This document shows, in pieces, positions 42,355 to 52,386 of a DNA stretch of 64,000 nucleotides. Where the stretch lies: the NCBI GenBank assembly GCA_030770425.1, contig JASJFT010000118.1, positions 62,001 through 126,000 on the forward strand, written 5' to 3'. The stretch is from Darksidea phi (Eukaryota > Ascomycota > Dothideomycetes > Pleosporales > Lentitheciaceae). The position numbers and the translations under genes were made by a program. Every line of letters starts with the position of its first letter. The stretch's first letter is position 1. A model generated the notes under the pieces. It did no database searches and was not told the origin of the DNA. It saw nothing but the letters and a program-made list of their open reading frames with translations.

Positions 42355-43013
42355 GAATAAAAAGTATTTAATATAGATATTAAAAAGATATAACTTAAGA
42401 TAGTCGAACTCTTTTATAATAAATAGTTATATTTAGGTCTTTAAACCTTTATATTATCTAAATACTACTATTAATATAATTTAATTAATAAAACTATAAT
42501 TTTTATATAATTATTTCTTTATCTTTAGAATATTAGTCTTTTAATACTTTATAATTCGGTTATATATATATATTATTACTTATTATATTACTATTTAAAG
42601 TATTATCTTATTAATATTTTAAAATAATAGATTTTAATAAGCTTAAATATATATTAATATATATAACTTTAAAATATAATTTAAAATAATTATTTTAATT
42701 TAAGTATTATTTAAAGTAATTATTTTAGTCTAAATACTTATAAAAATAAGATTAATACTTATTTAATTTAGATTATATAATAGAAGTCTTTTTAAAAGAT
42801 TTATATAAAATATAATAAAAGTTTATATATAATAAAGATATTATACCTATATCTTATATATAATAATAAAGTTATAAAGTTATATATAATAATACTAATA
42901 AGATAATATTTTAAATATTAAGATATTAAATAAGAAATAAAATATAATATTAAACTATAAAGTTTAGTTAAAAGATTAATAGTAGTAGTAAGAAGTTAAT
43001 ATACTAATACTAC

Positions 43014-43017
<4 letters not shown>
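42355..43017. other. Very AT-rich unassigned DNA right of element H
   Basis: Among the most AT-rich parts of the window. Around 42660-42730 there are repeated and mutually inverted copies of taaaataattatttta-like motifs. No coding potential is visible. Confidence 0.5.
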
Positions 43018-43049
<32 letters not shown>

Positions 43050-43134
43050 GGTGGGAACGATTGGTTTTTTATTTAGGTATTTTTTTTAGTACAAATATAG
43101 AAGGGCTAGGGCGGAATATATTTAATATGTTTTG
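43018..43134 (-). repeat. Poly-T tract and partial SINE-like copy abutting the assembly gap
   Basis: A 31-nt T run (43018-43048) is followed by sequence similar to that following the second T run at 43268-43292. Both share the order tttagta, tagaag-ggct, ggcggaat, tttaata. This copy contains CpA and TpG (acaaat, atatgttttg, gtgggaacgattgg), which is foreign to the surrounding RIP block. It may be a read-end artefact of the neighbouring copy or a less mutated SINE tail. Confidence 0.4.
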
Positions 43135-43144
43135 NNNNNNNNNN
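43135..43144. other. Assembly gap (10 N)
   Basis: Ten N characters, presumably of arbitrary length, between a poly-T-led repeat fragment and AT-rich sequence with another poly-T tract 90 bp further on. Confidence 1.
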
Positions 43145-43263
43145 AAATATAAATATATATCTTAAACTTTAAATATTATAATATTATATAACGATAATTA
43201 TAAAAACTCTAAATTAAAAAATATATAATTATATTTTTTTTTTTTTTTTTTTTTTTTATTATT

Positions 43264-43267
<4 letters not shown>

Positions 43268-43295
<28 letters not shown>

Positions 43296-43632
43296 AGTTC
43301 GGTAATAACGCTAGCTATATTATATAGCTATTCTATTTAGTACTAAGATAGAAGAGCTAGAGCGGAATCTATATAATATCTATTCTCTCTATTAACTAGT
43401 ACTAGTTTTCTTCTAATCTTTTCTCTAAATCTAAACGAGCGTATACCGCGCGCGAGCGACTTAGTTATACTAGATTTAAAGAGGTATTAGATACTCCTAG
43501 TACTAGTACCTAATAGTAGAGGTAGAAGTATATTAGACTCTCTTCGATCCAAATATACTATATAGTTAGGAAGGGAATCGAACCCTTAACCTTTAGCGGA
43601 ATAAGGATAACTTACCATCGGACTAAAGTACC
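43268..43632 (-). mobile_element. Candidate tRNA-derived SINE (poly-A tail on minus strand)
   Basis: On the minus strand a tRNA-like head at about 43563-43632 carries an A-box-like TTTAGTCCGATGGTAAG and a nearly perfect B box GGTTCGATTCC flanked by a 5-bp stem (AAGGG/CCCTT). An unrelated body of about 270 bp follows, ending in a 25-nt A tail (T run 43268-43292 on the plus strand). A second T run (43234-43257) lies just beyond. The acceptor and D stems do not pair well, which favours a tRNA-derived SINE over a working tRNA. The region keeps unusual GC patches (cgcgcgcgagcgac), perhaps because a copy of about 350 bp is a poor RIP target. Alternatives: a decayed tRNA gene next to unrelated poly-T tracts. 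Confidence 0.45.
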
Positions 43633-44213
43633 TAATAATTAGAGCGATAAAGAACCGAAAGGAGGTTTACTAGGCCTCTAGTTCTATACGGAACTTCTTC
43701 TTTCTTTATAAGGATTCTAAGGTACCTCTAGACGATTAAATCTTAATCCGAAGAGATTTCCTAGCGCGCTCTACCTATAGGCGCTTCCCTACCTCTCTTA
43801 TTCTTAATTAGTTTTCTTATATCTATTTCTTATTCTTAACTAGCTTTTTTATTATATATTCTTAATCTTCTAGTAATAGTAAGAGTAGTAGTATTAATAT
43901 ATTCTCTTTTTTAAACTTATTATTAATATCTACTAATTATATATCTTTATTAATAATTATTTATCTAGTTCTTTAGTAAAATCTTTAGTAGAAACTAAAG
44001 TAAAATAGACTATATAAGTATAGTACTTTAAATCTTTTAAATATTATAATAAAGTATTCTTAATATTATAAATAAAAGATACTACTAATAAAACTTCTTA
44101 ATTATAATAATTATTTATAAAAATAAGATTAGTACTTATAATATCGGTTAAGATAATAGAGATATAATCTAAATTATAGCTATTTATATAAGACGAACCT
44201 CTATTATTTTAAG
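43633..44213. other. Intergenic RIP DNA with a second weak tRNA-like block
   Basis: At about 43720-43790 the minus strand contains tataggtagagcgcgctagg, resembling a pol III A box, but no B box follows and no cloverleaf can be folded by eye. The rest is AT-rich with no recognisable content. Confidence 0.35.
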
Positions 44214-44290
44214 TTTTTTTTTTTTTTTTTTTTCTAAGAAAAAGCTATATTATATAACTATACTATTATAGAAGAGTTTTTCTACTTAAT
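44214..44290 (-). repeat. Poly-T-led 3' end of a poly-A retroelement copy
   Basis: A 20-nt T run (44214-44233) is followed by ctaagaaaaagctatattatataactatactattatag. The same sequence in reverse orientation precedes a poly-A run at 48489-48501, so this is the shared 3' terminus of a poly-A-tailed element (SINE or 5'-truncated LINE). Confidence 0.5.
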
Positions 44291-46390
44291 AATAAACTAT
44301 ATATATCTAAAGATTAGTACTAAAATTTTAATTATATATAAAAAGAGTAGAATACTTAATATTAGTCTAAGGAATATAAATAAAGGGATATAAATTAAAA
44401 AATATAAACTAAAGAATATAAACTAAGAGAATAATACTTATCTACTACTTATACTAAATAACTATATATAAAGATATAAAAGACTATTTATTTACTAAAG
44501 TATCTAGAAGTTTATATATAATTAAATATCGTATACTATATAAAGTATAATAAATTAACTAATCTTCTATAATAAGTCGAATATTATCTACTAAATTATA
44601 ATTATCTATATTATTAATATCTTTAAGAAAATAAAGGGACGTTTAAAGAAGAAGCTATAAGAACTAGAATTAAGAGATAAGAGAGTAGTAGATCTAGATA
44701 GTACTAGAATATTATATCTTCTTATCTTTAATAGTAAGGTTCTTCTTTAGGTACTTAATTTAGTATATCTATATTAACGTAGAAATATAGCTAACTAGTA
44801 ATATAGACTTAATTCTAGTAAATAATATCTTTATTTATAATTAGAATATAAGGCTATAATAGAAAATTAATAATACTAATCTAGATATCTAATTCTTTAA
44901 GTTCTTAATAGAGTATAGAGAATCTAAATAGCTAGCGAATACCCTAGTAATTAAGATAGTAATATAGAAGTAAGAGAAAGAAAGAATTAGTAAAGTTTTA
45001 TACTAGAATTAGAAAAGTTCTTTAATTATTATATAATTAAACTATATAATATTTATCTATAGATCTTAGTTAAGATACCTTATTTTAAGTTAAAAGTAAT
45101 AGGGGTATAAGTATTTAACTAGTTTTAAATAAAGATAGCTTCTTAAGAAGTATATCTAAGATCTAGTAGAATCTAAAGTAGTATAAGACCTAGACTAGCT
45201 AAGAATAACCTAGATTAGGAAAAGAGTAAGTAGTAATAATCTATTATAAAGCCTCTTTTCTTTATAAAACTTATTCCTAAGCCTTTAGTTTAATCTAGTC
45301 TAGACTTAACTAAAAGTTAATAAGAGAAATTTATAAAATCTAAAAAAATTAATTTATAATAATATTATTCTATAGAATACACTAGTAGATTATATAATCT
45401 AGTTATCTACTAGACTATAATATATATAATACTTATTAGTTATCTAGACTCTTTTCTTAATAATAACCCTCTACTATAATTCTTTCTAGTTTAATAAATT
45501 TTTTTTTTTTTATAACTTATAGGTTCTTAAATTAATCTAGAGGTATAACTTTAAGTACGAGTAAAAAATCCTATATATATAATTATAACGTTAAAGTAGA
45601 GATCTTTATATATAGTTCTACTTAGTTAAGCTAATATAATAAATAATAAGATAAGGACTAAAGGTCTTATATTAAAAGTATCAATCGATTACTATTTATA
45701 ATACTAGATACGATTAGGGACTATATAAAATATAAGATAATAAGAGTAAAAGTTTATATTAAGATAGATCTATAATAAACTATCTAAAATAAAGAATAGT
45801 CTAGAACGGCTAGTTATAGTTAAGAATAAATAATATAGTTAATATTCGCCTATATATCTTTCTATTTACTAGATAGTACTATATCTATCCCTACTATATA
45901 AATATACTCTTAAATTATTATAGATTATTATTACTTACGCCGTAGTATTAAATAAGAGTACGTTCTTATCTTTATAGTAATAAGAGAATAGTATAAAGGC
46001 TTTACCCTCTTCTATTTAAATTACTCTTTTAGTTATACTTTACTACCTTTAATATACTTTTACTACCTTTAATATACTTTAATATATATTATTTTATTTC
46101 CCTATTAGTACGTATATTAATTAATCTAGTATAGTAACTAGTAGAATCGAAGAATCTACTATTTATTATATATTTAAGATAGGTACCCGCTTTAATAGAA
46201 GTAAATATACCTATAGATAAACTAATTATAACTAAATAACTTATAAATACTCGAATAATTATACTAGATAATAAAGGAATATTAACGTATATAAGACTAG
46301 ATTTCTTAGATTTAGATACTACGCTTATATATAATAGTATTTCTTTCTTCTAATATTATTCCTAAGTACTTTTTAATAATTAAATATTAT
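44291..46390. other. RIP-mutated DNA without recognised content
   Basis: About 2.1 kb without terminal repeats or identifiable motifs. It includes a T run at 45499-45510 and a short direct repeat of tactacctttaatatactttt at about 46020-46080. Some stretches (44640-45200) have charged, TGA-free frames on the plus strand that suggest a former coding sequence, but the product is not recognisable. Confidence 0.4.
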
Positions 46391-47250
46391 ATTTATTTTA
46401 TCTAGATTAACTAGCTCTAAATCCTTAATCTTTTAATATCGTCTATTTTCTATTACGTTAATATAAAGTCTTCTCCCGTCTAGTCTCTTATTTCTATTTT
46501 ATTTAGATTAGCTAGCTTTAAATTCTTAATAGTCTATTATTATCTATTTTTTATTATATTAATATAAAGTCTTCTTCTATTTAGTCTCTTATTTCTATCT
46601 AGTTTCTTATTTCTATATAGCCTCTTATTTCTATTTTATCTAGATTAGCTAGCTCTAAATTCTTAATATTCTATTATTATCTATTTCCTACTATACTAAT
46701 ATAAAGTCTTCTATCTAATCTCTTATTCCTACTTTAAGCCCTAATAGCTCTCTAATATATTAGTACGAATCGAAATTAATAATAATAGAGTTAGTTCTAT
46801 TTATAATAATATTAGTAGGATTAATATTATAGTAGATAAATTCTAAATTATATAGATATTTAATACTATTCTTAATATCTTAGAGATAACTATCGATATC
46901 GATAGTATATCTATTCTTTATCTACTTTAATAAATTCTTTCTATATTATATAAAATAAAGATCTATTATATAACTATCTCTTATCTTATATCTAAGATAA
47001 TAAGTAATATTAGAATAGAGATACGTCTTTAAGATCTTATATACTTCGATCTTACCTAAAAGAAGACTAGTAATATTAGTTAAAGCTTTTATATTACCGT
47101 AATATATTAAGCTTAATTCTTTAATATAATAATCTTAAAGTAATAGTTTAGGAATATATATATAATAGTATAGAAATAATAACTATATTTATAAGATTAG
47201 AATAGATATAATTAAGAGCTCTATTAGGTCGATATTAATATCGATATTAG
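46391..47250 (-). pseudogene. RIP-inactivated protein kinase-like gene with tandemly repeated C-terminal segment
   Basis: On the minus strand a kinase-like frame is readable. An N-lobe-like GKIEVYKILKTYLYSNI, resembling E-x-H-P-H-P-N-I blocks, is at about 47000-47060. Then comes the catalytic loop YYNINPTNIIIN at 46801-46836, where H-C-D-I-N-P-x-N-I is expected, and INFDSY (D-F-D/G) at about 46762-46782. A GLKVGIRD..ED block near 46700-46740 leads into the tail. This order matches fungal serine/threonine-type kinases with an H-x-D-I-N-P loop. The tail is amplified: three copies of an about 102-bp unit cover 46398-46737. The glycine-rich loop is not visible, so the 5' end is uncertain. TAA/TAG stops at former CAA/CAG/TGG positions show inactivation by RIP. 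It is not a standard retrotransposon component, so it was either a multicopy host gene or cargo of a mobile element. Confidence 0.65.
46398..46737 (-). repeat. Three-copy tandem repeat (about 102 bp) in kinase C-terminus
   Basis: Units at 46398-46499, 46500-46635 and 46636-46737 share ttatctagattagctagctctaa..., the ctattattatctatt block and taatataaagtcttct. The middle unit is longer because it carries extra copies of a 17-bp subrepeat, tctcttatttctat plus 2-3 bases. Since 102 is divisible by 3, the duplication kept the frame. Confidence 0.8.
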
Positions 47251-47874
47251 TAGTAGAGCTATAATAATAATTAATAAGAGTATAGTAGTAATAATTATCT
47301 TCTCTAAGTATAAATTTAGTATAGAAGAATATAAGCTCTCTACTATTATTAATTTATATTTAATATTATTTATATACTTTTATATTCTAGTACTAGTTAG
47401 TAATTAGTCTATAAAGAAGATATACTACTCTACGATTAACTTAAGATTAATAGATATTTTAGTATTTAAAGGTATTAATAAGTTAATAAATAGAAGAAGC
47501 TTTCCGACTAGCTTATACGTTACTAAGATATTCTTAAATCTAGAAAGTAGATCTAAGCGAATTATAATTATTAATATAGTTAGATCTAGACCTATATAAG
47601 CTATAAAACGAGCTAATATAAAGGAGTCCTATAAATAATCTAATCTACTATTCTAGTAAAAGGTCCGTATATAAAAGCTACGAGAATTAAATATCTAATA
47701 TATAGTAAAAGTTATAGATAAAATAAATATTAATATAGAAAGATTTAAAAATAGTTTATATAAGCTTCGTATATTTTATAATATCTATTCTACCCTCCTA
47801 GAGTCCCTAATATACTTAAAGATATAGATATAGTAGTACTATAAGGAGAATTAGAATATAGATAATTAGTTTAA
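47251..47874. other. RIP DNA upstream of the kinase remnant
   Basis: No motif recognised. By position, the minus strand could hold the N-terminal part or promoter of the kinase-like gene, but no frame could be connected with confidence. Confidence 0.4.
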
Positions 47875-48311
47875 TAATATATTTTATAAGCGAGCGGTTA
47901 ATATAAGTAAGTAGTTAACCCTAAAATATACTAAAAAACCCGAATTTTAATCTTAAATATCTTAATAACTACTATATAATAATATCTAAAAATTTAAATA
48001 TAAGCTTTTATATATATAATATAGTATCTATTAAAATATTAGAGAGTATAGCCTAGTAGTTATTAAAATAATTAGAGATATAGAGTTTAGGGGTTAAAAA
48101 GTCTACTAGTTCTAAATATCTCTATAATTACTAGGCTACGCGCTTTAATATTTTAATAGATACTATATTATATATAAAAAGCTTATATTTAAATTTTTAG
48201 ATATTATTATATAATAGTTATTAAGATATTTAAGATTAAAATTTAGATTTTTTAATATATTTTAGGGTTAATTACTTATTTATATTAACTACTTACTTAT
48301 AAAATATATTA
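47875..48311. mobile_element. Near-perfect 437-bp palindrome: MITE / fold-back element candidate
   Basis: The left arm 47875-48082 and the right arm 48100-48311 are reverse complements over about 200 bp each, with a small indel and transition differences and a spacer of only about 20-30 bp. Shared blocks include ttaaccctaaaatata, ttttaatcttaaatat, aataatatctaaaaattt and gtagcctagta. The outer ends read taatatattttataag and its complement, so a TA target duplication is possible. There is no coding capacity. The arms differ mainly at C/T and G/A positions, as expected for independent RIP of the two arms. Confidence 0.85.
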
Positions 48312-48429
48312 ATAATAAACCTTAAGATATTATATAAGATATTTAATACTAAGAATTCTTAAACTAGTAGTATCTTTACTTTATATCTATAACTAACTTC
48401 TACTTTAAAGTAATAAATAGTCTAGATTA

Positions 48430-48501
48430 TATACTCTTTATCTAAGTTATTACTATAATAGTATAGTTACGTAATATAGCTTTTTCTTAAAAAAAAAAAA
48501 A
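48430..48501 (+). repeat. Poly-A-tailed 3' end of a retroelement copy (pairs with 44214-44290)
   Basis: The sequence ctataatagtatagttacgtaatatagctttttctta followed by 13 A residues (48489-48501) is the reverse complement of the block after the T run at 44214. The upstream boundary is not defined, because similarity is evident only over about 40 bp. Confidence 0.5.
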
Positions 48502-49272
48502 ATTAATTACTATACTATAATTTATATAACTCTATAGTAGTAATTTATTAAGTAGTTCTAGTAACTTATTTATAGCTATTATAGCTAAGTATAATTATAA
48601 ACTTAAATAAATATCTTTATATTATATTATTAATCGTCTTAATCTATATTATTAAAATCTACTAGTTAGTTTACTATTACTTAACTAGCTAACTAATTAT
48701 AATATTTTCTAGTTATATATTAGTCTCTAAATTTATAATTTCGTTATAAATACTAATAATTAAATCGAAGTAGATTAATAAAAACTTTAAATATCGCTTA
48801 CTCTATATTAAATATTATTAAATATAATAATAGATATTTATCTAGCTAGTTAGTAGTTATATAAGAATAATATAATAGTTATTAATAAAGTTTAGTATAT
48901 ACTAATACTATCTAGCTCTACTAGTAGTATATATATTTATCTTATTCTATATACTATAGTATTAAGCTTATATTAAGCTAAGACTTATTTTATTTATTTA
49001 TTCTAAGTAACTCTTAAAATTATATACTAATAGAAGTTACTTTTTACTAGTAATATTATATTATTTAGTTATAAAGGGTATACTTTATTATTTTATACTT
49101 TATTAGTCTATACTTTATAGTAAAGAATAGACTTAGAAATATAGTTATAAATAACTTCTTTCTTTTATAAATAGATTTATATTAAAGATTATATAAAAGA
49201 TTTAACTAATATATTACTAAAAATATACTTAAAAATATTATTATACTAAGTATTAAGAACTATTATTCTTTT
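48502..49272. other. RIP DNA left of element F, unassigned
   Basis: No terminal repeats or motifs seen; nothing that can be supported as a gene. Confidence 0.5.
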
Positions 49273-49277
49273 ATAAG

Positions 49278-49514
49278 TAGTTAAGTACTATATATTATAT
49301 AATTATTCTATTTATATAATAATTTATACTAATTTACTATAACTATATACTAATTATAACTATATTCTAGTTTATAATAATTATACTATAATCTATAGTA
49401 TAATTATACTAGTTATCTAATCTAATATAATCTTTATTTAAGATTTCTTACTTATATCCTAGCTAGATATTTAGATTATTTAATATATTTATTTTATATT
49501 TCTATCTATCTATA
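49278..49514 (+). repeat. 5' LTR of element F
   Basis: About 237 bp, matching 61239-61483 with several small indels. It is more AT-rich than the LTRs of A-E, suggesting longer or heavier RIP exposure. Confidence 0.8.
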
Positions 49515-51951
49515 ATTATAAGTCTAGTTTAATCTATCTATATTATATAACCTATCTTATTCTTTTATAATAAAATAATAACCTTATTATCTACTATATT
49601 TAAAGCTAGTTTAGCTACTATTCTCTAAGATTTATATAACTAAAATCTATAGATCTATCCTATATAAAGACTAGTTAAGATAGCTAATATATAAAAGTAT
49701 ATTAATTCTAAAGCTAAAGCTTCTATATAGCTAAGTAAGTTTAATTATTCTATTAACTTTATACTATCTATTAATAAGGATAGATTACTAGTAACTAAAC
49801 CTAGCTTAATAGTAATCTCTTAGTATACTAAGGAACTAAGCCTCTATTATATAGAATTAAAAGAATACTATAAAACTAAAGATAAGCTTAGTTAAATCGA
49901 AGCTTATATAGTTAATATACTAGTTAAAGATCTTATCTATTAGATTAAGAATTAGAAATTATTATATAATTAGCTTAAGGCTTTAAAATAGCTATTTACT
50001 CTATTATTAGCTAATTAAGAATATAAGATTTAGAAGATATATAACTTAGCTAAAATACTATATATATATAAAGAGAATCTTAAAGAATAAAATATAATCT
50101 TTTTAATAGTCTATAATTAAGCTATATAGCTTAATCTACTAGAGATATTAGAATATTAACTATATAAGAATCTAGTTATTTTAACTATTATAGTATTTAA
50201 TATAAAAGCTAGCTTTAATAGTTTAATTAATTCTATACTATTTAAGCTACTAGCTAGCTATTTATACTATTATTAAATAATATAAATAATAAAGTCGAAT
50301 ATTAGTAATAATATATTTATAGCTATATTAAATTAAGAATAATCTCTATATAATAAGAAGAGTCTATAAAATAATAAGTTATTAAAGCTATTAAAGCTAT
50401 ACCTATATAGAGATCTATATTACTAAAAATAGTACTAGTATATTAATATCTTACTATATAAAGAAGAATTTATAAAAAACTTTAAAAAGATTAAGAAAAT
50501 AACTAAATTTAAAGCTAAGAATAAGAAGGGTATTTTAACTAAAATATATAAGAGGAATTAATATTATAAATAAAAAAAGTAGACTAGTTAGAATAGTAAC
50601 TTAGCTAATATAATAGAAATTAATAAAGATAATAATTTATTATATTATAAATATAAAGTTTATATTATATTCTTAGTTATATATAATATCTTAATAGTTA
50701 ATAATATCTATCTACTTCTAAATATTAGATCTAACTATAGATATCTATATCTATAATAACTCTACTAAGTTCTAATAGAAAGTCTTAATCTTATCTAATA
50801 ACGTTATTCTAGTTAAAGACTTAGAAATAGCTATTTAGACCTAGGAAAATATATAGATATTTCTATTAATATCTTAAGATCTAAAAAAGATAATACTTAA
50901 ATAAGTAGTCTTAATTCTTAACTTCTTTACTAGTCTAGTATTATTATTATAGCTATTCTTATTAAACGTCTATTTTAACTTAGAAAGAAATATTTTATAT
51001 TAATTAGAATCTTAATCTTAATATATTATAAAGCTTACTAGAATTAGAAAATATTAACTTATAGTTTATTATATTAAATCTTTATAATCTACTTAGTATA
51101 TAGTATTTACTATTAATTAGTATTAGTTATAAATCTTAGCTCTATTACTTTAATTTAAATTACTAAGTAAGCTATAACTTTATCTATTTATAAATTATTT
51201 AAATAATAATATAATTAATTAATTAAATAGTAATATTTTAGACCTTTATATAAATAATAGTAAAATAGCTTCTAAGATAATTTACTATAAAAAGTACCTA
51301 TAGAATAAAGCTTATTAGATTATCTTTTATTAATTTAGTTATAAATTAGATACTAGTTAATCGTTTAAAACTATAGCTATCGATCTAATCGAGCTTAATA
51401 TACTAGTCTATAATAGCTATTAATATATATTCTATATATTTAATCTATTTTTAAGACTATATATAGTCTATATAATAGTTAAGTATAATAAGTCTACTCT
51501 TTAGATAATACTTAAGTAACTAAATAAAGCTATTAAATAAGAATTTAATATAACTATTATCTTTTTAATAACTAATAATAAGTAAGTTTATAATCTATTA
51601 GACGATTTAACTTAAGTTTACTATTTATAGAAAGGAATTAAACTATAAATATAAATATTATATACTATTAAGTAGAATAACTTAACTAAGTACTTAGATA
51701 GAAGTTTAATTAAAAGAAGTTATTTAATAAGAATTATAATAAATCTCTTACTAGCTTTTAATTCTAAGATCTATAAAATAGTAGTCTATTTATTTAATTA
51801 AATACCTATATAATTACTAAACTAGAAGATACTATTTAAAATTATATATTAAAAAAAGCTATTACTAGTTTATTTATATATTTATAGCTATAGAGTCTAT
51901 ATACTATATAAATAGATATTTAAAGATAATAAGCTTAGTTTATAAGTACTA
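49515..51951 (+). pseudogene. Element F gag-pol, 5' part (gag, protease, integrase)
   Basis: Gag-like charged frames run from about 49700. The protease active site is seen near 50706-50760 (LLLNIRSNYRYLY, where L-L-D-T-G-S-N is expected). Integrase follows, with the conserved late block QYTVKQNGLTKYLD-like codons at about 51655-51710, corresponding to the Copia T-P-x-Q-N-G-x-A-E-R motif. It is interrupted at 51951 by element E within or just after the integrase core and continues at 59319. Confidence 0.78.
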
Positions 51952-52386
51952 TATTATAACCCTATATAAACTATAGAATATAGGGTATCTCTAGAAGATT
52001 AAAAGCTAAGATAGAGGCTTAGTTAATAATCTAATATTATATAATAATAATCTATTTAATCTATATCTTAATAGATAGAGTAAATAGAGTATAATTAATA
52101 ATAATCTATTTAATCTATATCTTAGTAAATAGAGTAAGTAGAGTAAGGTAAGAAAGGATAGATATAAGAGAGTAAAGGATCTCTTAGATTTTCTATTTTA
52201 ATTCTTTATAGTTAATCTTTAGTTCTTTATCTAATACTTATAAATAAGATTAGATCTTTTCCTAAGTAGTTATTCTAGTAATAGAATTTATTAACTTAAT
52301 CTTAATCTATTAGAAATTAATAGTATAATAAATATTTTATTAGTTCTAATCTAGATTCTATATAAAGGTACGTATAATATATAATA
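51952..52386 (+). repeat. 5' LTR of element E
   Basis: This 435-bp LTR begins tattataaccct and ends tatataata. It carries an about 54-bp tandem duplication (about 52043-52149) containing aataatctatttaatctat. The R/U5 side matches the LTRs of element A; the U3 side does not. Confidence 0.93.

Noticed and set aside
43563..43632. Functional tRNA gene
   Set aside because: The T arm and B box are good, but acceptor and D stems do not pair and the anticodon stem has a mismatch. Better explained as a SINE head or dead tRNA.
43700..43800. Second tRNA gene (tataggtagagcgcgctagg)
   Set aside because: An A-box-like string only; no B box at the right distance and no cloverleaf.
46391..47250. Active kinase gene with unusual genetic code (TAA/TAG as Q)
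   Set aside because: The same stop pattern occurs in all retroelements here together with loss of CpA. RIP explains it without a code change, and the flanking balanced DNA does not show it.
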